In this document: positions 46,349 to 56,386 of the stretch, piece by piece
Layout of the letters: the number at the start of each line of letters is the position of its first letter
How positions within the stretch are numbered: the stretch's first letter is position 1
Position numbers and translations under genes: made by a program
Origin: Rhodobacter capsulatus
GTDB taxonomy: Bacteria > Pseudomonadota > Alphaproteobacteria > Rhodobacterales > Rhodobacteraceae
Direction of reading: 5' to 3'
Assembly: GCF_003254295.1 (NCBI RefSeq)
Contig: NZ_QKZO01000003.1
Location: 135,973-199,972 of the forward strand
DNA: 64,000 nt
Notes under the pieces: generated by a model
The model's input: only the letters and a program-made list of their open reading frames with translations
The model's database searches: none
Told to the model about the DNA's origin: nothing

Positions 46349-47839
46349 ATGACCAAGACCCCTCTTTCCCTGACCGCCCCGCGCCTCGCCCGACCGATCC
46401 TGATGGCGGCGCTGCTCTCGACCGCGCTGGCCCTGTCGCCTGTGGCGATGACCCCGGCGCTGGCGGGCCCGGTGCCCGAGAGCTTCGCCGATCTGGTGGT
46501 GCAGGTGAAACCGGCGGTGGTGATGATCACCACCTCGACCACGGTGTCCGAACCCGCCGGGCGCATGCCGGGCTTTCCGCCGGGCTCGCCCTTCGAGGAG
46601 TTCTTCAAGGAATTCGGCATGCCGAACATGCCGCAGGGCGGGCCGCAGCGCCAGCACCGCGCCGATGCGCTGGGCTCGGGCTTCGTGATCTCGGCCGACG
46701 GCTACATTGTCACGAACAACCACGTCATCAAGGGCGAGGATGGCACTGCCGTCGCCGATGAAATCTCGATCGAATTCGCCAATGGCAAGAAGCTTGACGC
46801 GAAGATCGTCGGCACCGATCCGAAAACCGACATCGCGCTGTTGAAGGTCGAGAGCAAGGAGCCCCTGCCCTTCGTCAGCTTCGGCGACAGCGACACGATG
46901 CGCGAGGGCGACTGGGTGATGGCGATGGGCAACCCGCTGGGTCAGGGCTTTTCGACCTCGGTCGGCATCGTCTCGGCGCGCAATCGCGAGCTTTCGGGCA
47001 CCTATGACGACTACATCCAGACCGATGCCGCGATCAACCGCGGCAACTCGGGCGGGCCCTTGTTCAGCATGGACGGCAAGGTGATCGGGGTGAACACGGC
47101 GATTCTCTCGCCCAATGGCGGCTCGATCGGGATCGGCTTTTCCATGGCCTCGAATGTCGTGTCGAAGGTCGTGGGCCAGCTGCAGGAATTCGGCGCCACC
47201 CGGCGCGGCTGGCTGGGCGTGAAGATCCAGGACGTCACCCCCGACATGGCCGAGGCGATGAGCCTGGCCAAGCCCGAAGGCGCGATGGTGTCGGAAGTGC
47301 CCGAGGGCCCGGCCAGGGTGGCGGGGATGAAATCGGGCGACGTGATCATCAGCTTTGCCGGCGCGCCGGTGAAGGACACGAAATCGCTGACCCGCCGCGT
47401 CGCCGATGCGCCGGTGGGCGAGGCGGTCGATGTGGTGGTGATGCGGGCGGGCAAGGCGGTGACGCTGCAGGTGACGCTGGGTCAGCGCGAACTGGCCGAG
47501 GGCAGCGAGACGGCGGCGGGCGGCACGGCTCCGGCGCTGGCGGGCGGCTCGGTGCTGGGCATGGTGCTCTCGCCGATCACCGATGCGATGCGGGCCGAGC
47601 GCAACCTGCCCGAGGATCTGACCGGGCTGATGGTGACCGATATCGACGCCACCGGGGCGGCTTTCGACAAGGGGCTGCGGGCCGGGGATGTGATCGTCGA
47701 GGCCGGGCAGCAGCCGGTGCTGACGCTCGAAGATCTGCAGGCCCGGGTGGCCGAGGCGAAGGAGGGCGGGCGCAAATCGGTGCTGCTTCTGATCCGGCGC
47801 GAGGGCGAGCCGCGCTTTGTCGCGGTGCCGCTGCAATAG
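46349..47839 (+). CDS. degP: DegP/HtrA-family periplasmic serine protease
   Basis: This Do-like protease (496 residues) degrades or refolds damaged envelope proteins. The signal region spans residues 1-39 (ending TPALAGPVP). The catalytic triad is His in IVTNNHVI near 118, Asp in PKTDIALLK near 152 and Ser in INRGNSGGPLF near 230. Two PDZ domains follow (RRGWLGVKIQDVT near 280, and the second after residue 390). It lies 121 bp after the hflKC-DUF2065 operon, a common alphaproteobacterial order, and ends at a clear terminator. Confidence 0.95.
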   Translation: MTKTPLSLTAPRLARPILMAALLSTALALSPVAMTPALAGPVPESFADLVVQVKPAVVMITTSTTVSEPAGRMPGFPPGSPFEEFFKEFGMPNMPQGGPQRQHRADALGSGFVISADGYIVTNNHVIKGEDGTAVADEISIEFANGKKLDAKIVGTDPKTDIALLKVESKEPLPFVSFGDSDTMREGDWVMAMGNPLGQGFSTSVGIVSARNRELSGTYDDYIQTDAAINRGNSGGPLFSMDGKVIGVNTAILSPNGGSIGIGFSMASNVVSKVVGQLQEFGATRRGWLGVKIQDVTPDMAEAMSLAKPEGAMVSEVPEGPARVAGMKSGDVIISFAGAPVKDTKSLTRRVADAPVGEAVDVVVMRAGKAVTLQVTLGQRELAEGSETAAGGTAPALAGGSVLGMVLSPITDAMRAERNLPEDLTGLMVTDIDATGAAFDKGLRAGDVIVEAGQQPVLTLEDLQARVAEAKEGGRKSVLLLIRREGEPRFVAVPLQ

Positions 47840-47863
47840 GCGGCCGCCACAGACTGAACACGG

Positions 47864-47889
47864 AAAGGCACCCTGCGGGGTGCCTTTTT
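47864..47889 (+). terminator. Rho-independent terminator of degP
   Basis: AAAGGCACCC (47864-47873), TGCG loop and GGGTGCCTTT (47878-47887) continue into further T residues. It is 24 bp after degP and 2 bp before the convergent lipoprotein stop. Confidence 0.92.
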
Positions 47890-47891
47890 CA

Positions 47892-48997
<1,106 letters not shown>

Positions 48998-49003
48998 CGC
49001 CCC

Positions 49004-49230
49004 GCCGGGAGGGATTTCGCCCCGGCATGGCCGGGGCGACCCGGGCGGGGGCTCCGCCCCCGCACCCCCGGCGTATTTGCCCCAGGAAAAGCCCGACACC
49101 GCCTCTGCGGCATGGGTCGGGATGCGCCCCCCTGCCCTTTCACCTTGGCCTGCCCTTTCACCTTGGCGAAAATATCCCGGGGGTCCGGGGGCGGAGCCCC
49201 CGGCGGGTCGTCGGGGCGAAGCCGCGACGA
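49004..49230. repeat. Intergenic repeat element, copy G (compound)
   Basis: A reverse copy (GGGCGGGGGCTCCGCCCCCGC, then CCCCCGGCGTATTTGCCCCAGG) is followed by a tandem duplication of TGCCCTTTCACCTTGGC (about 49132-49148 and 49149-49165). A forward core GAAAATATCCCGGGGG and a GGGGGCGGAGCCCCC hairpin come next, then a GTCGTCGGGGCGAAGCCGCGAC tail. It follows fdxE; the remaining bases 49231-49409 before purU hold nothing I can support. Confidence 0.75.
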
Positions 49231-49409
49231 AAAACCGGCCCGGACATGATCCCGACGGGGGAAAGACAGCAGCCGGAGCAATTGCGACACGCCACCTGAC
49301 GCATTTCGGCGATCCGCGGTCGCATCCCGGCAGGCCCCTTGGCGCGGGGCGGGGAATATGTGCTAGACGCCTCCAAGACACCCTATGGGGGCCGCGAAAG
49401 GAACCGGGA

Positions 49410-50294
49410 ATGACCACCTATGTGCTGACCGTGAACTGCCACTCGACCCGCGGGATCGTGGCGGCGATTGCCAATTATCTGGCCGACAGCGGCTGCAACC
49501 TGACCGATTCAAACCAGTATGACGACCTGTTGACCGGGCAATTCTTCATGCGCGTCACCTTCGTGTCGCAAACCGGGGCGACGCTCGACAGCCTGAAGGC
49601 GGGCTTCGAGCCGGTGGCGCAGGAATTCGACATGGAATGGGCGATCCATGACGCCGAGACGAAGGTCAAGGTCCTGCTGATGGTCTCGAACTTCGGCCAT
49701 TGCCTGAACGACCTGCTTTACCGCTGGCGCATCGGCGCGCTGCCGGTCGAGATCGTCGGCGTGGTGTCGAACCACATGACCTATCAGAAGGTGGTGGTGA
49801 ACCACGACATCCCCTTCCACCACATCAAGGTGACGAAGGAAAACAAGCCCGAGGCCGAGGCGCATCTGCTGGACGTGGTCGAGGAATCGGGGGCCGAACT
49901 GATCGTTCTGGCACGCTACATGCAGATCCTGTCGGACAAGCTCTGCCAGAAGATGTCGGGCAAGATCATCAACATCCACCATTCCTTCCTGCCGAGCTTC
50001 AAGGGCGCCAACCCCTACAAGCAGGCCTATGAGCGCGGCGTGAAGCTGATCGGGGCGACCTCGCATTACGTCACGGCGGACCTTGATGAAGGCCCGATCA
50101 TCGAGCAGGAAACCGTCCGCATCACCCATGCGCAAAGCCCCGAGGATTACGTCAGCCTTGGCCGCGACGTCGAGGCGCTGGTGCTGGCGCGCGCAATCCA
50201 CGCCCATGTGCAGCACCGCACCTTCATCAACGGCAACAAGACCGTGGTCTTCCCGGCCTCGCCCGGCGGCTATACCTCGGAACGGATGGGCTGA
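49410..50294 (+). CDS. purU: Formyltetrahydrofolate deformylase
   Basis: PurU (294 residues) hydrolyses 10-formyl-tetrahydrofolate to formate and tetrahydrofolate, balancing one-carbon pools. The N-terminal ACT domain is YVLTVNCHSTRGIVAAIANYL (residues 4-24). The formyltransferase-like domain has VSNFGHCLNDLLYRW near 98, NIHHSFLPSFKGANPYKQA near 188 with the catalytic Asn/His, and TADLDEGPIIEQ near 225 with the catalytic Asp. ATG 49410 has AAAGGAACCGGG upstream. Confidence 0.95.
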   Translation: MTTYVLTVNCHSTRGIVAAIANYLADSGCNLTDSNQYDDLLTGQFFMRVTFVSQTGATLDSLKAGFEPVAQEFDMEWAIHDAETKVKVLLMVSNFGHCLNDLLYRWRIGALPVEIVGVVSNHMTYQKVVVNHDIPFHHIKVTKENKPEAEAHLLDVVEESGAELIVLARYMQILSDKLCQKMSGKIINIHHSFLPSFKGANPYKQAYERGVKLIGATSHYVTADLDEGPIIEQETVRITHAQSPEDYVSLGRDVEALVLARAIHAHVQHRTFINGNKTVVFPASPGGYTSERMG

Positions 50295-50363
50295 ACCGCG
50301 CGCCACCGCAGGGACGGAACAAGGGGGGGGCGCTGCCCCCCTCTTGGCCTTGCGGCCAATTCA

Positions 50364-50437
50364 CCCCCCGGGATATTTGCGCCAAGGTGAAAGCAGAGCC
50401 ATGTGCCCTTTCACCTTGGTGCAAATATCCCGGGGGG
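50364..50437. repeat. Intergenic repeat element, copy H (30-bp inverted repeat)
   Basis: Arms 50364-50393 and 50408-50437 are complementary over 30 bp with a single G-U pair, around a 14-base loop. The right arm contains CTTGGTGCAAATATCCCGGG. GC hairpins flank it (GGGGGGCGCTGCCCCCC near 50328-50341 and GGGGGGCAGCGCCCCCC near 50456-50470). It separates convergent purU and pgi and would work as a bidirectional terminator-like structure. Confidence 0.8.
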
Positions 50438-50474
50438 AGGCCGCTTGCGGACGGGGGGCAGCGCCCCCCTTTGC

Positions 50475-52085
50475 TCAGGCCCGGGCGGCGCGGATGCGGG
50501 CGGCAAGCCCGAGGGTGGAGCCGTCCTTGCCCGCGCCCTCCGAGCTGCCGTCAAGCACCGGGGCCAGCGCCAGCGCCAGCTCCTTGCCAAGCTCGACCCC
50601 CCATTGGTCGAAACTGTTGATGCCCAGGATCACGCCCTCGACAAACACCCGATGCTCGTAAAGCGCGACGATGCCGCCCAAGCTGAAGGGGGTGAGCACC
50701 TCGATCAGCAGCGTCGTCGAAGGGCGGTTGCCCGGGAAGACGCGATGGCGGGCCTGACGGTCGCGTTCCGCCCCGCTCAGGCCCTTTTTCGCCATGATGT
50801 CCGTTGCTTCCGCCAGCGAGCGACCGCGCAGAAGCGCCTCGGATTGCGCCAGGCAATTGGCGACCAGCAGCAGGTGCTGGTGTTCCAGATCGGGCTCGCG
50901 GCCGCGCGCGGCCAGGATGAATTCGCAAGGCACGACCCGGGTGCCCTGATGGATCAGCTGATAGAAGGCGTGCTGGCCGTTCGTGCCGGGCTCGCCCCAG
51001 ACCACCGGGCCCGAATGATAGGGCAGATCGGCGCCGTCCATCGAGACGCGCTTGCCGTTGCTCTCCATTTCCAGCTGCTGCAGGTAAGCGGGCAGCCGGG
51101 CCAGGCGCTGTTCATAGGGCAGCACGGCGCGGGTGGCATGGCCGAGCACCTGATTGTGCCAGATGCCCACCAGCGCCAAGAGCACCGGCAGATTTTCCGA
51201 AAGCGGCGCCTGCCGGAAATGGCGGTCCATCGCGGCGGCGCCGGCGTGGAACTCGGCGAAATAGCCGGGGCCGATGCCGATCATCAGGCTCAGCCCGATC
51301 GGCGACCAGACCGAATAGCGCCCGCCCACCCAATCCTCAAACCCGAAGACGCGCTCGGCCGGGATGCCGAAAGCCGCCGTCTTGTCGGTCGCGGTCGAGA
51401 TCGCGGCGAATTGCGCCGCCGGGTCGGCGACCTTCGCCGCCATCCACGCCCGCGCGGTTTCGGCATTGGTCATCGTCTCGATCGTGGTGAAGGTTTTTGA
51501 GGCCACGATCACCAGCGTCGTTTCCGGGCTCAGCCCCGCGAGCACGTCATGCGCATGGGCGCCGTCGACATTCGAGATGAAATGCAGCCGCGGCCCGTCG
51601 GCAAAGGAGCTGCAGGCAATCGCGGCCATCACCGGCCCCAGATCCGAGCCGCCGATGCCGATATTGACCACATCGGTGATGCGCCCGCCCTGCCCGGTGA
51701 ACCGGCCCGTCCGCACATCCTCGGCAAAGGCCTGCATCCGGCCGAGCGTCTCGCGCAGCGCGGGCATCACGTCGTGGCCATCCACCGTGACCGTGTCGCC
51801 GAGGTTGCGCCAGGCCATGTGAAGCACCGCGCGGCCCTCGGTCTCGTTGATCTTCTCGCCCGCGAACATCGCGGCGCGGCGCGCGGCGACGCCGGTCCTT
51901 TCGGCCAGATCGACGAGCAGCTTCAGCCCCGTGGCATCGATGTTCGTTTTCGAGAAATCGAAGAACCAGGATCCGAATTCGGCGCTGAAATGGGCGGCGC
52001 GGTCGGGGTCGGCGGCGAAAAGATCGAGGATATGCCGGTCCTTGACGGTCGCGGCATGGGCAAGCAGGTCATCGAAACGGTTCAT
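50475..52085 (-). CDS. pgi: Glucose-6-phosphate isomerase
   Basis: Pgi (536 residues) interconverts glucose 6-phosphate and fructose 6-phosphate. Motifs are [15 protein letters not shown] near residue 137 (sugar-phosphate site), [17 protein letters not shown] near 193, [15 protein letters not shown] near 255, [20 protein letters not shown] near 362 with the catalytic His, and [15 protein letters not shown] near 492. It shares its start base with the pgl stop (1-bp overlap), making it the last gene of zwf-pgl-pgi. Confidence 0.97.
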   Translation of the reverse strand: MNRFDDLLAHAATVKDRHILDLFAADPDRAAHFSAEFGSWFFDFSKTNIDATGLKLLVDLAERTGVAARRAAMFAGEKINETEGRAVLHMAWRNLGDTVTVDGHDVMPALRETLGRMQAFAEDVRTGRFTGQGGRITDVVNIGIGGSDLGPVMAAIACSSFADGPRLHFISNVDGAHAHDVLAGLSPETTLVIVASKTFTTIETMTNAETARAWMAAKVADPAAQFAAISTATDKTAAFGIPAERVFGFEDWVGGRYSVWSPIGLSLMIGIGPGYFAEFHAGAAAMDRHFRQAPLSENLPVLLALVGIWHNQVLGHATRAVLPYEQRLARLPAYLQQLEMESNGKRVSMDGADLPYHSGPVVWGEPGTNGQHAFYQLIHQGTRVVPCEFILAARGREPDLEHQHLLLVANCLAQSEALLRGRSLAEATDIMAKKGLSGAERDRQARHRVFPGNRPSTTLLIEVLTPFSLGGIVALYEHRVFVEGVILGINSFDQWGVELGKELALALAPVLDGSSEGAGKDGSTLGLAARIRAARA

Positions 52086-52756
52086 CAGGGGGCCCAATGG
52101 ATGGTGGCGTTGGAAAGGACGATGCGCACCGGGGCCTCGGTTTCGGGAAGGCGTGCGGCACGCTCCAGTGCTGCGCGCTTTTCTGCACCGGTGATCAGAA
52201 GATGGCAATGCATGGCCGCGCGCAGCACCGGCGCGGTCAGCGTGATCCGCGGCTCGCCCGCAGCATCCGCGCGCAGCGCCATCACCGGGGGGGCATCGGG
52301 GGCAAGCGCCTCGGCCAGACGGTCGGCACCGGGGAAGAGGGACGCCGTGTGCATGTCGGCCCCCATGCCCAGCAAAAGCACGGTGAGCGGCAGCGCGGCG
52401 CGGACGCCCCGGGAAAGCTCGTCCAGCCGGTCCTCGGGCGTTTCGGCGGGGGCGTAAAGCGGCACCAGATGGGCCAGCGCCGCAGCCCCCCGCAACAGCC
52501 GGTTGCGCAACAGCGCGGTGTTCGAGCGCGGGCTGGTCTCATCGACCCAACGCTCGTCATTCAGCAGCACCCAGACCCGCGCCCAGTCGAGATCAAGGCC
52601 CGAGAGAATGTCGAAGACCGGCCCGGGCGTGGTGCCGCCGGGCACGCAAAGCGTCACCCGGTCTTCGACCTCGAGCGCGCGGCGCAGCTGGCTGGCGACC
52701 TTGTCAGCGAGCGCCAGCATCATCAATTCGCGGTCCGGATATTCGATCAGGTTCAT
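52085..52756 (-). CDS. pgl: 6-phosphogluconolactonase
   Basis: Pgl (223 residues, SOL/DevB family) hydrolyses 6-phosphogluconolactone to 6-phosphogluconate. Motifs are [16 protein letters not shown] near residue 36, [19 protein letters not shown] near 60 and [20 protein letters not shown] near 126. It overlaps zwf by 4 bp upstream and pgi by 1 bp downstream, in the zwf-pgl-pgi operon. Confidence 0.95.
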   Translation of the reverse strand: MNLIEYPDRELMMLALADKVASQLRRALEVEDRVTLCVPGGTTPGPVFDILSGLDLDWARVWVLLNDERWVDETSPRSNTALLRNRLLRGAAALAHLVPLYAPAETPEDRLDELSRGVRAALPLTVLLLGMGADMHTASLFPGADRLAEALAPDAPPVMALRADAAGEPRITLTAPVLRAAMHCHLLITGAEKRAALERAARLPETEAPVRIVLSNATIHWAP

Positions 52757-54228
52757 TCGCGGATCTCCCGCCAGCGACGGCCGTCGCGGTGCATCAGCAT
52801 CAGCGCATCTTCCGGCCCCGAAGACCCGGCGTCATAGGGCCGCGGCCGGTCGCCTCGCGCCTCCCACCCGGCGATGATCGGATCGGTCCAGGCCCAGGCG
52901 GCCTCGACCTCGTCGCCGCGCATGAAAAGCGTCTGGTTGCCGCGGATCACATCCATGATCAGCCGCTCATAGGCGTCGGGAATGTCGGCGCCATCCTCGC
53001 CCAAAGCCTCGGCAAAGGACATGTCAAGCGGCACCTGCACCAGACGCATCCCCCCCGGACCCGGTTCCTTGATCATCACCTTGAGATTCATGCCCTCGTC
53101 CGGTTGCAGCCGGATGACAAGGACGTTTTCGCGCCAGGACGCCTCCTCCTGGTCGAAGATCGAATGCGGCGGCGCCTTGAAGGTGATGGCGATTTCCGAC
53201 GCGCGGCCGCGCAGCCGCTTGCCGGTGCGCAGATAGAACGGCGTGCCCTGCCAGCGCCAGTTCGCCACCAGAACCTTGAGCGCGATATAGCTTTCGGTCC
53301 GGCTGTCGGGGTTTTCGCTGTCGGCCAGATAGCCCGGCTGTTCCGCCCGGCCCGGCCCGGCCTTCACCCCCAGATATTGGCCGCGCACGATGTCGGCTGC
53401 CGGAATGGGCTGCAAGGCCCGGATAACTTTCACCTTTTCATCGCGCACCGCATCGGGGTCGAAGTGATAGGGCGGCTCCATCGCAATGAGGCACAGAAGC
53501 TGCATCAGATGGTTTTGCACCATGTCGCGCATCGCGCCCGATTTGTCATAATAGCTGCCGCGCCCGCCCACGCCCACGGTTTCGGCGACGGTGATCTGAA
53601 CGTGGTCGATGTATTGCGCGTTCCAGAGCGGCTCGAACAGGATGTTGGCAAAGCGCACCGCCATCAGGTTCTGCACCGTCTCCTTGCCCAGATAATGGTC
53701 GATCCGGTAGATCTGGCTTTCCTCGAAATGCGCGGCCAAGGTGGCGTTCAGCGCCCGGGCCGAGGCCAGATCGCGCCCGAAGGGTTTTTCCACCACGATG
53801 CGCGATTGATCCCCGGCGATCCCATGCGCTTTCAGCCGGTCGGCCAGCGGGCCAAACAGCATCGGCGCCACCGAGAAGTAAAAGGCGTTGATCCGGCCCG
53901 GGTCGACCCGGGCCTTGAGCGCATCCCAGCCGCCCTCGCCCGTCGCATCGACCGAGACGTAATCGAGGTTTTGCAAAAAGGCCGCGATCGTCGCCGCGTC
54001 ATGTTTCGCCGGATCGACATAATCGGCGATCGCCTTGGCCACCTGGGCGCGAAAGCCCTCGGCCTCCATGTCGGACCTTGCGGCACCGATGATCCGCGCC
54101 CCCTCGGGCATCTGACCGGCGTGGAAGCGGCGGTAAAGCCCGGGCAGGATCTTGCGCTGCGCAAGATCGCCCGTGGCTCCGAAGATCACGAGATCGAAAA
54201 GATCGACCGGAATGACGCGCGATACCAT
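52753..54228 (-). CDS. zwf: Glucose-6-phosphate 1-dehydrogenase
   Basis: Zwf (491 residues) oxidises glucose 6-phosphate, committing it to the Entner-Doudoroff and pentose phosphate routes. The coenzyme motif FGATGDLAQRKILPGL is near residue 14 and the catalytic RIDHYLGKE near 176. ATG 54228 (MVSRVIPVDLFDL) has CGGAGCC 8 bases upstream; an upstream in-frame ATG at 54252 is possible but less well spaced. The promoter region carries a LacI-type operator. It is the first gene of the zwf-pgl-pgi operon. Confidence 0.96.
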   Translation of the reverse strand: MVSRVIPVDLFDLVIFGATGDLAQRKILPGLYRRFHAGQMPEGARIIGAARSDMEAEGFRAQVAKAIADYVDPAKHDAATIAAFLQNLDYVSVDATGEGGWDALKARVDPGRINAFYFSVAPMLFGPLADRLKAHGIAGDQSRIVVEKPFGRDLASARALNATLAAHFEESQIYRIDHYLGKETVQNLMAVRFANILFEPLWNAQYIDHVQITVAETVGVGGRGSYYDKSGAMRDMVQNHLMQLLCLIAMEPPYHFDPDAVRDEKVKVIRALQPIPAADIVRGQYLGVKAGPGRAEQPGYLADSENPDSRTESYIALKVLVANWRWQGTPFYLRTGKRLRGRASEIAITFKAPPHSIFDQEEASWRENVLVIRLQPDEGMNLKVMIKEPGPGGMRLVQVPLDMSFAEALGEDGADIPDAYERLIMDVIRGNQTLFMRGDEVEAAWAWTDPIIAGWEARGDRPRPYDAGSSGPEDALMLMHRDGRRWREIRE

Positions 54229-54292
54229 GGGGCTGGCTCCGATTCTTGGCATGACTGGCGCCCTCCTCCGGATGCGCCGTCCGCGTTGCACA

Positions 54293-54306
54293 TGTTAGCG
54301 GTAACA
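54293..54306. promoter_or_regulatory. LacI-type operator upstream of zwf
   Basis: TGTTA (54293-54297), GCGG, TAACA (54302-54306) is a dyad 65 bp before the zwf start. Flanking CA and CATG add partial symmetry. It resembles the site before edd (56326-56339). In R. sphaeroides the LacI-family regulator CceR controls these genes, so these may be CceR sites. Confidence 0.6.
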
Positions 54307-54391
54307 CATGTGGTTTCTACCTTGGCGCCAAGTGCAAGTCTAGCCCGGTGTCGGGCGAACTCAAAGCGGTTTGGCAAGGGCGCGAAAAGTC

Positions 54392-54952
54392 TCAGGCGGT
54401 TTCAAGCGCACGGGCAAGGCGGAAGAGCTTCGCCTTTTTCAACAGCGCCCGGGTGGTCCAGGGCTGGGCCGAAAGCGCCTCGGCCTTGGCCCGGACGCGT
54501 TCGACCACGGCGGCGACCTGCGCCGGGTGGTCCGCGGCCAGCGCCCAAAGGAAGCCATCAGCATCAAGGCGCGCAAGCCCCTCCCCGGCCAGCACGCCGC
54601 GCGGAAAATCGGCCCGGTTTTGCGTCACGATCGCCTCGGCCCCGCCAGATATGGCGGCGGCCAGCACATGGATGTCGTTTTCATCGGGCAGATGCAGCCG
54701 CGATTCGAGCCCCGGGCGGGGGGCGATGACGGCCCTTGGGAAGCGGGCCTTGAGCATGGCGATCTCGCCCCGCGCAAAGGCCTCGTCGCCCGCAGAGAGC
54801 CGCGCCGCCGCCCGCGCCCATTCCTCCAGGATGCGGTCCGACCAAAGCGGCGTGTAAAGCGCCTCGGCCGCGCAGCCGGTCAGGATCTCGCGCAAGACCG
54901 TCGGGTAAAGCACGCAGGCATCCAGCAGAACCTTGCCGGGGGCGGCCCGCAT
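54392..54952 (-). CDS. PIN-domain protein
   Basis: This 186-residue protein has a PIN nuclease fold. The first acidic residue is in VLLDACVLYPTVLREIL (residues 8-24), the second near WSDRILEEW (about 40) and the third in PDENDIHVLAAAI (about 90), with TQNRADFP near 110. VapC toxins share these features, but it is longer than typical VapC, no antitoxin gene is adjacent, and it starts within the rlmI stop (TGATG). It may be a housekeeping RNase-like protein of unknown target. Confidence 0.8.
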   Translation of the reverse strand: MRAAPGKVLLDACVLYPTVLREILTGCAAEALYTPLWSDRILEEWARAAARLSAGDEAFARGEIAMLKARFPRAVIAPRPGLESRLHLPDENDIHVLAAAISGGAEAIVTQNRADFPRGVLAGEGLARLDADGFLWALAADHPAQVAAVVERVRAKAEALSAQPWTTRALLKKAKLFRLARALETA

Positions 54953-56160
54953 CAGTCGAGCCGGAAGACCAGCGATTTCAGGTAAGCCGATTCGGCCAGT
55001 TGCGGCAGCATCGGGTGATCGGGCCCGGCGAAACCGGTGTGCAAAAGCTGCGCGCGGCGCCCGCCACGCCCCAGACCGCGCGCCGAGGCATTGCGGAAGG
55101 CGACCAGATCGGCGGCATGCGAGCAGGAGCAGAGCACGATATAGCCGCCCGGCGCCACCAGCGGCGCCGCCAGCCGGGCGACGCGTTCATAGGCGCGCAG
55201 CCCGGCATCAAGCGATTGCTTGTTCGGCGCGAAAGCGGGCGGATCGCAGATCACCACGTCGAATTGCGCGGCTTCGGTGGCCAGCGCTTCCAGCGTGGCG
55301 AAGGCATCGCCCTGACGGGTGGCAAAGCGGGCGCCCTGCCCCATCGCCGCGGCGCCCTTGCTGGCCAGATCCAAAGCCGCGGCCGAGGCATCGATAGCCA
55401 GCGCGCTTTCCGCCCCGCCTGCCAGACAGGCCAAAGCGAAACCGCCGACATGGGAAAACACATCGAGCACCCGCGCCCCCCGCGCCAGCCGCGCGGCAAA
55501 GGCGTGGTTCGGACGCTGGTCAAAGAAAAGCCCGGTCTTCTGCCCGCCCAGAACGTCGGCCATATAGGTGGCGCCGTTCATTTCGACCGGCACCGGCCCG
55601 TCGATGGCACCGCACAGCACCACCGTCTCCTCGGGCAGACCCTCCAGCCCGCGCGAGCGCCCCGAACCGTTCTTGATCACCGTCTTCACGCCCGTCACCG
55701 CGACGAGGGCGGCGCAAAGATCGCCGATCAGCGCCTCGGCCCAGGCGGCGTTCGGCTGCACCACCGCAACATCGCCGAAACGGTCGATGATGACGCCGGG
55801 CAGGCCGTCGGCCTCGGCATGGACGAGCCGGTAGAAGGGCTGATCGAAAAGCCGCGTGCGCAGATCCAGCGCACGCGAGAGCCGCGCCGCGATCCAGTCG
55901 CGGTCGATCGGCGCCTCGGCGTCACGATCCAGCATCCGGGCGATGATCTTCGATTTCGGATTGACCGTGACCGTGCCCAGCACCCGGCGCTCGGCATCTT
56001 CCAGCGTCGCGATCACGCCCGGGGTCAGCCCCTGCGTGCGCCGGTCGGTCACCAGCTCGTCGGCATAGACCCAGGGAAAGCCGTGCCGGATCGCGCGGGC
56101 CTCGGCCTTGGGGCGCAGCCGCACGACGGGACGGGACTTCGGCGCTTCTTCTTCGGTCAT
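54952..56160 (-). CDS. rlmI: 23S rRNA (cytosine-C5)-methyltransferase, RlmI-like
   Basis: This 402-residue class I SAM methyltransferase has an N-terminal PUA domain (VRLRPKAEARAIRHGFPWVYADEL, residues about 13-36) and SAM motifs VLDVFSHVGGFALACLAGG near 229, VVICDPPAFAPNK near 303 and GGYIVLCSCSHAA near 342. E. coli RlmI methylates C1962 of 23S rRNA. Starting from ATG 56160, it is divergent from edd and coupled to the PIN gene by a 1-base overlap. Confidence 0.9.
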   Translation of the reverse strand: MTEEEAPKSRPVVRLRPKAEARAIRHGFPWVYADELVTDRRTQGLTPGVIATLEDAERRVLGTVTVNPKSKIIARMLDRDAEAPIDRDWIAARLSRALDLRTRLFDQPFYRLVHAEADGLPGVIIDRFGDVAVVQPNAAWAEALIGDLCAALVAVTGVKTVIKNGSGRSRGLEGLPEETVVLCGAIDGPVPVEMNGATYMADVLGGQKTGLFFDQRPNHAFAARLARGARVLDVFSHVGGFALACLAGGAESALAIDASAAALDLASKGAAAMGQGARFATRQGDAFATLEALATEAAQFDVVICDPPAFAPNKQSLDAGLRAYERVARLAAPLVAPGGYIVLCSCSHAADLVAFRNASARGLGRGGRRAQLLHTGFAGPDHPMLPQLAESAYLKSLVFRLD

Positions 56161-56325
56161 GGCGGGCCTGCTGCAAAGGAATGGTTGCGCCCCCTCTAGC
56201 GCGACTTTCGCGCCGCGCAAAGCCCGCATCGCTGCCGCCCCGCCCGTGCCACACCGCACCGATTTTCCGCGAAATCGGCTGGACCTTGCCCGCGTCCCGC
56301 GCGAGAGAGGAAAGCAGGATTGATT

Positions 56326-56339
56326 TGTTAGCGCTAAAC
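56326..56339. promoter_or_regulatory. LacI-type operator upstream of edd
   Basis: TGTTAGCGCTAAAC (56326-56339) contains the perfect palindrome TTAGCGCTAA and lies 47 bp before edd. It matches the zwf-upstream site in 11 of 14 positions, suggesting one regulator for both Entner-Doudoroff operons. Confidence 0.65.
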
Positions 56340-56386
56340 TGAATAATGCGGGACATCCCGAGCCTTCGCCAAAGCTGGATCTGACC

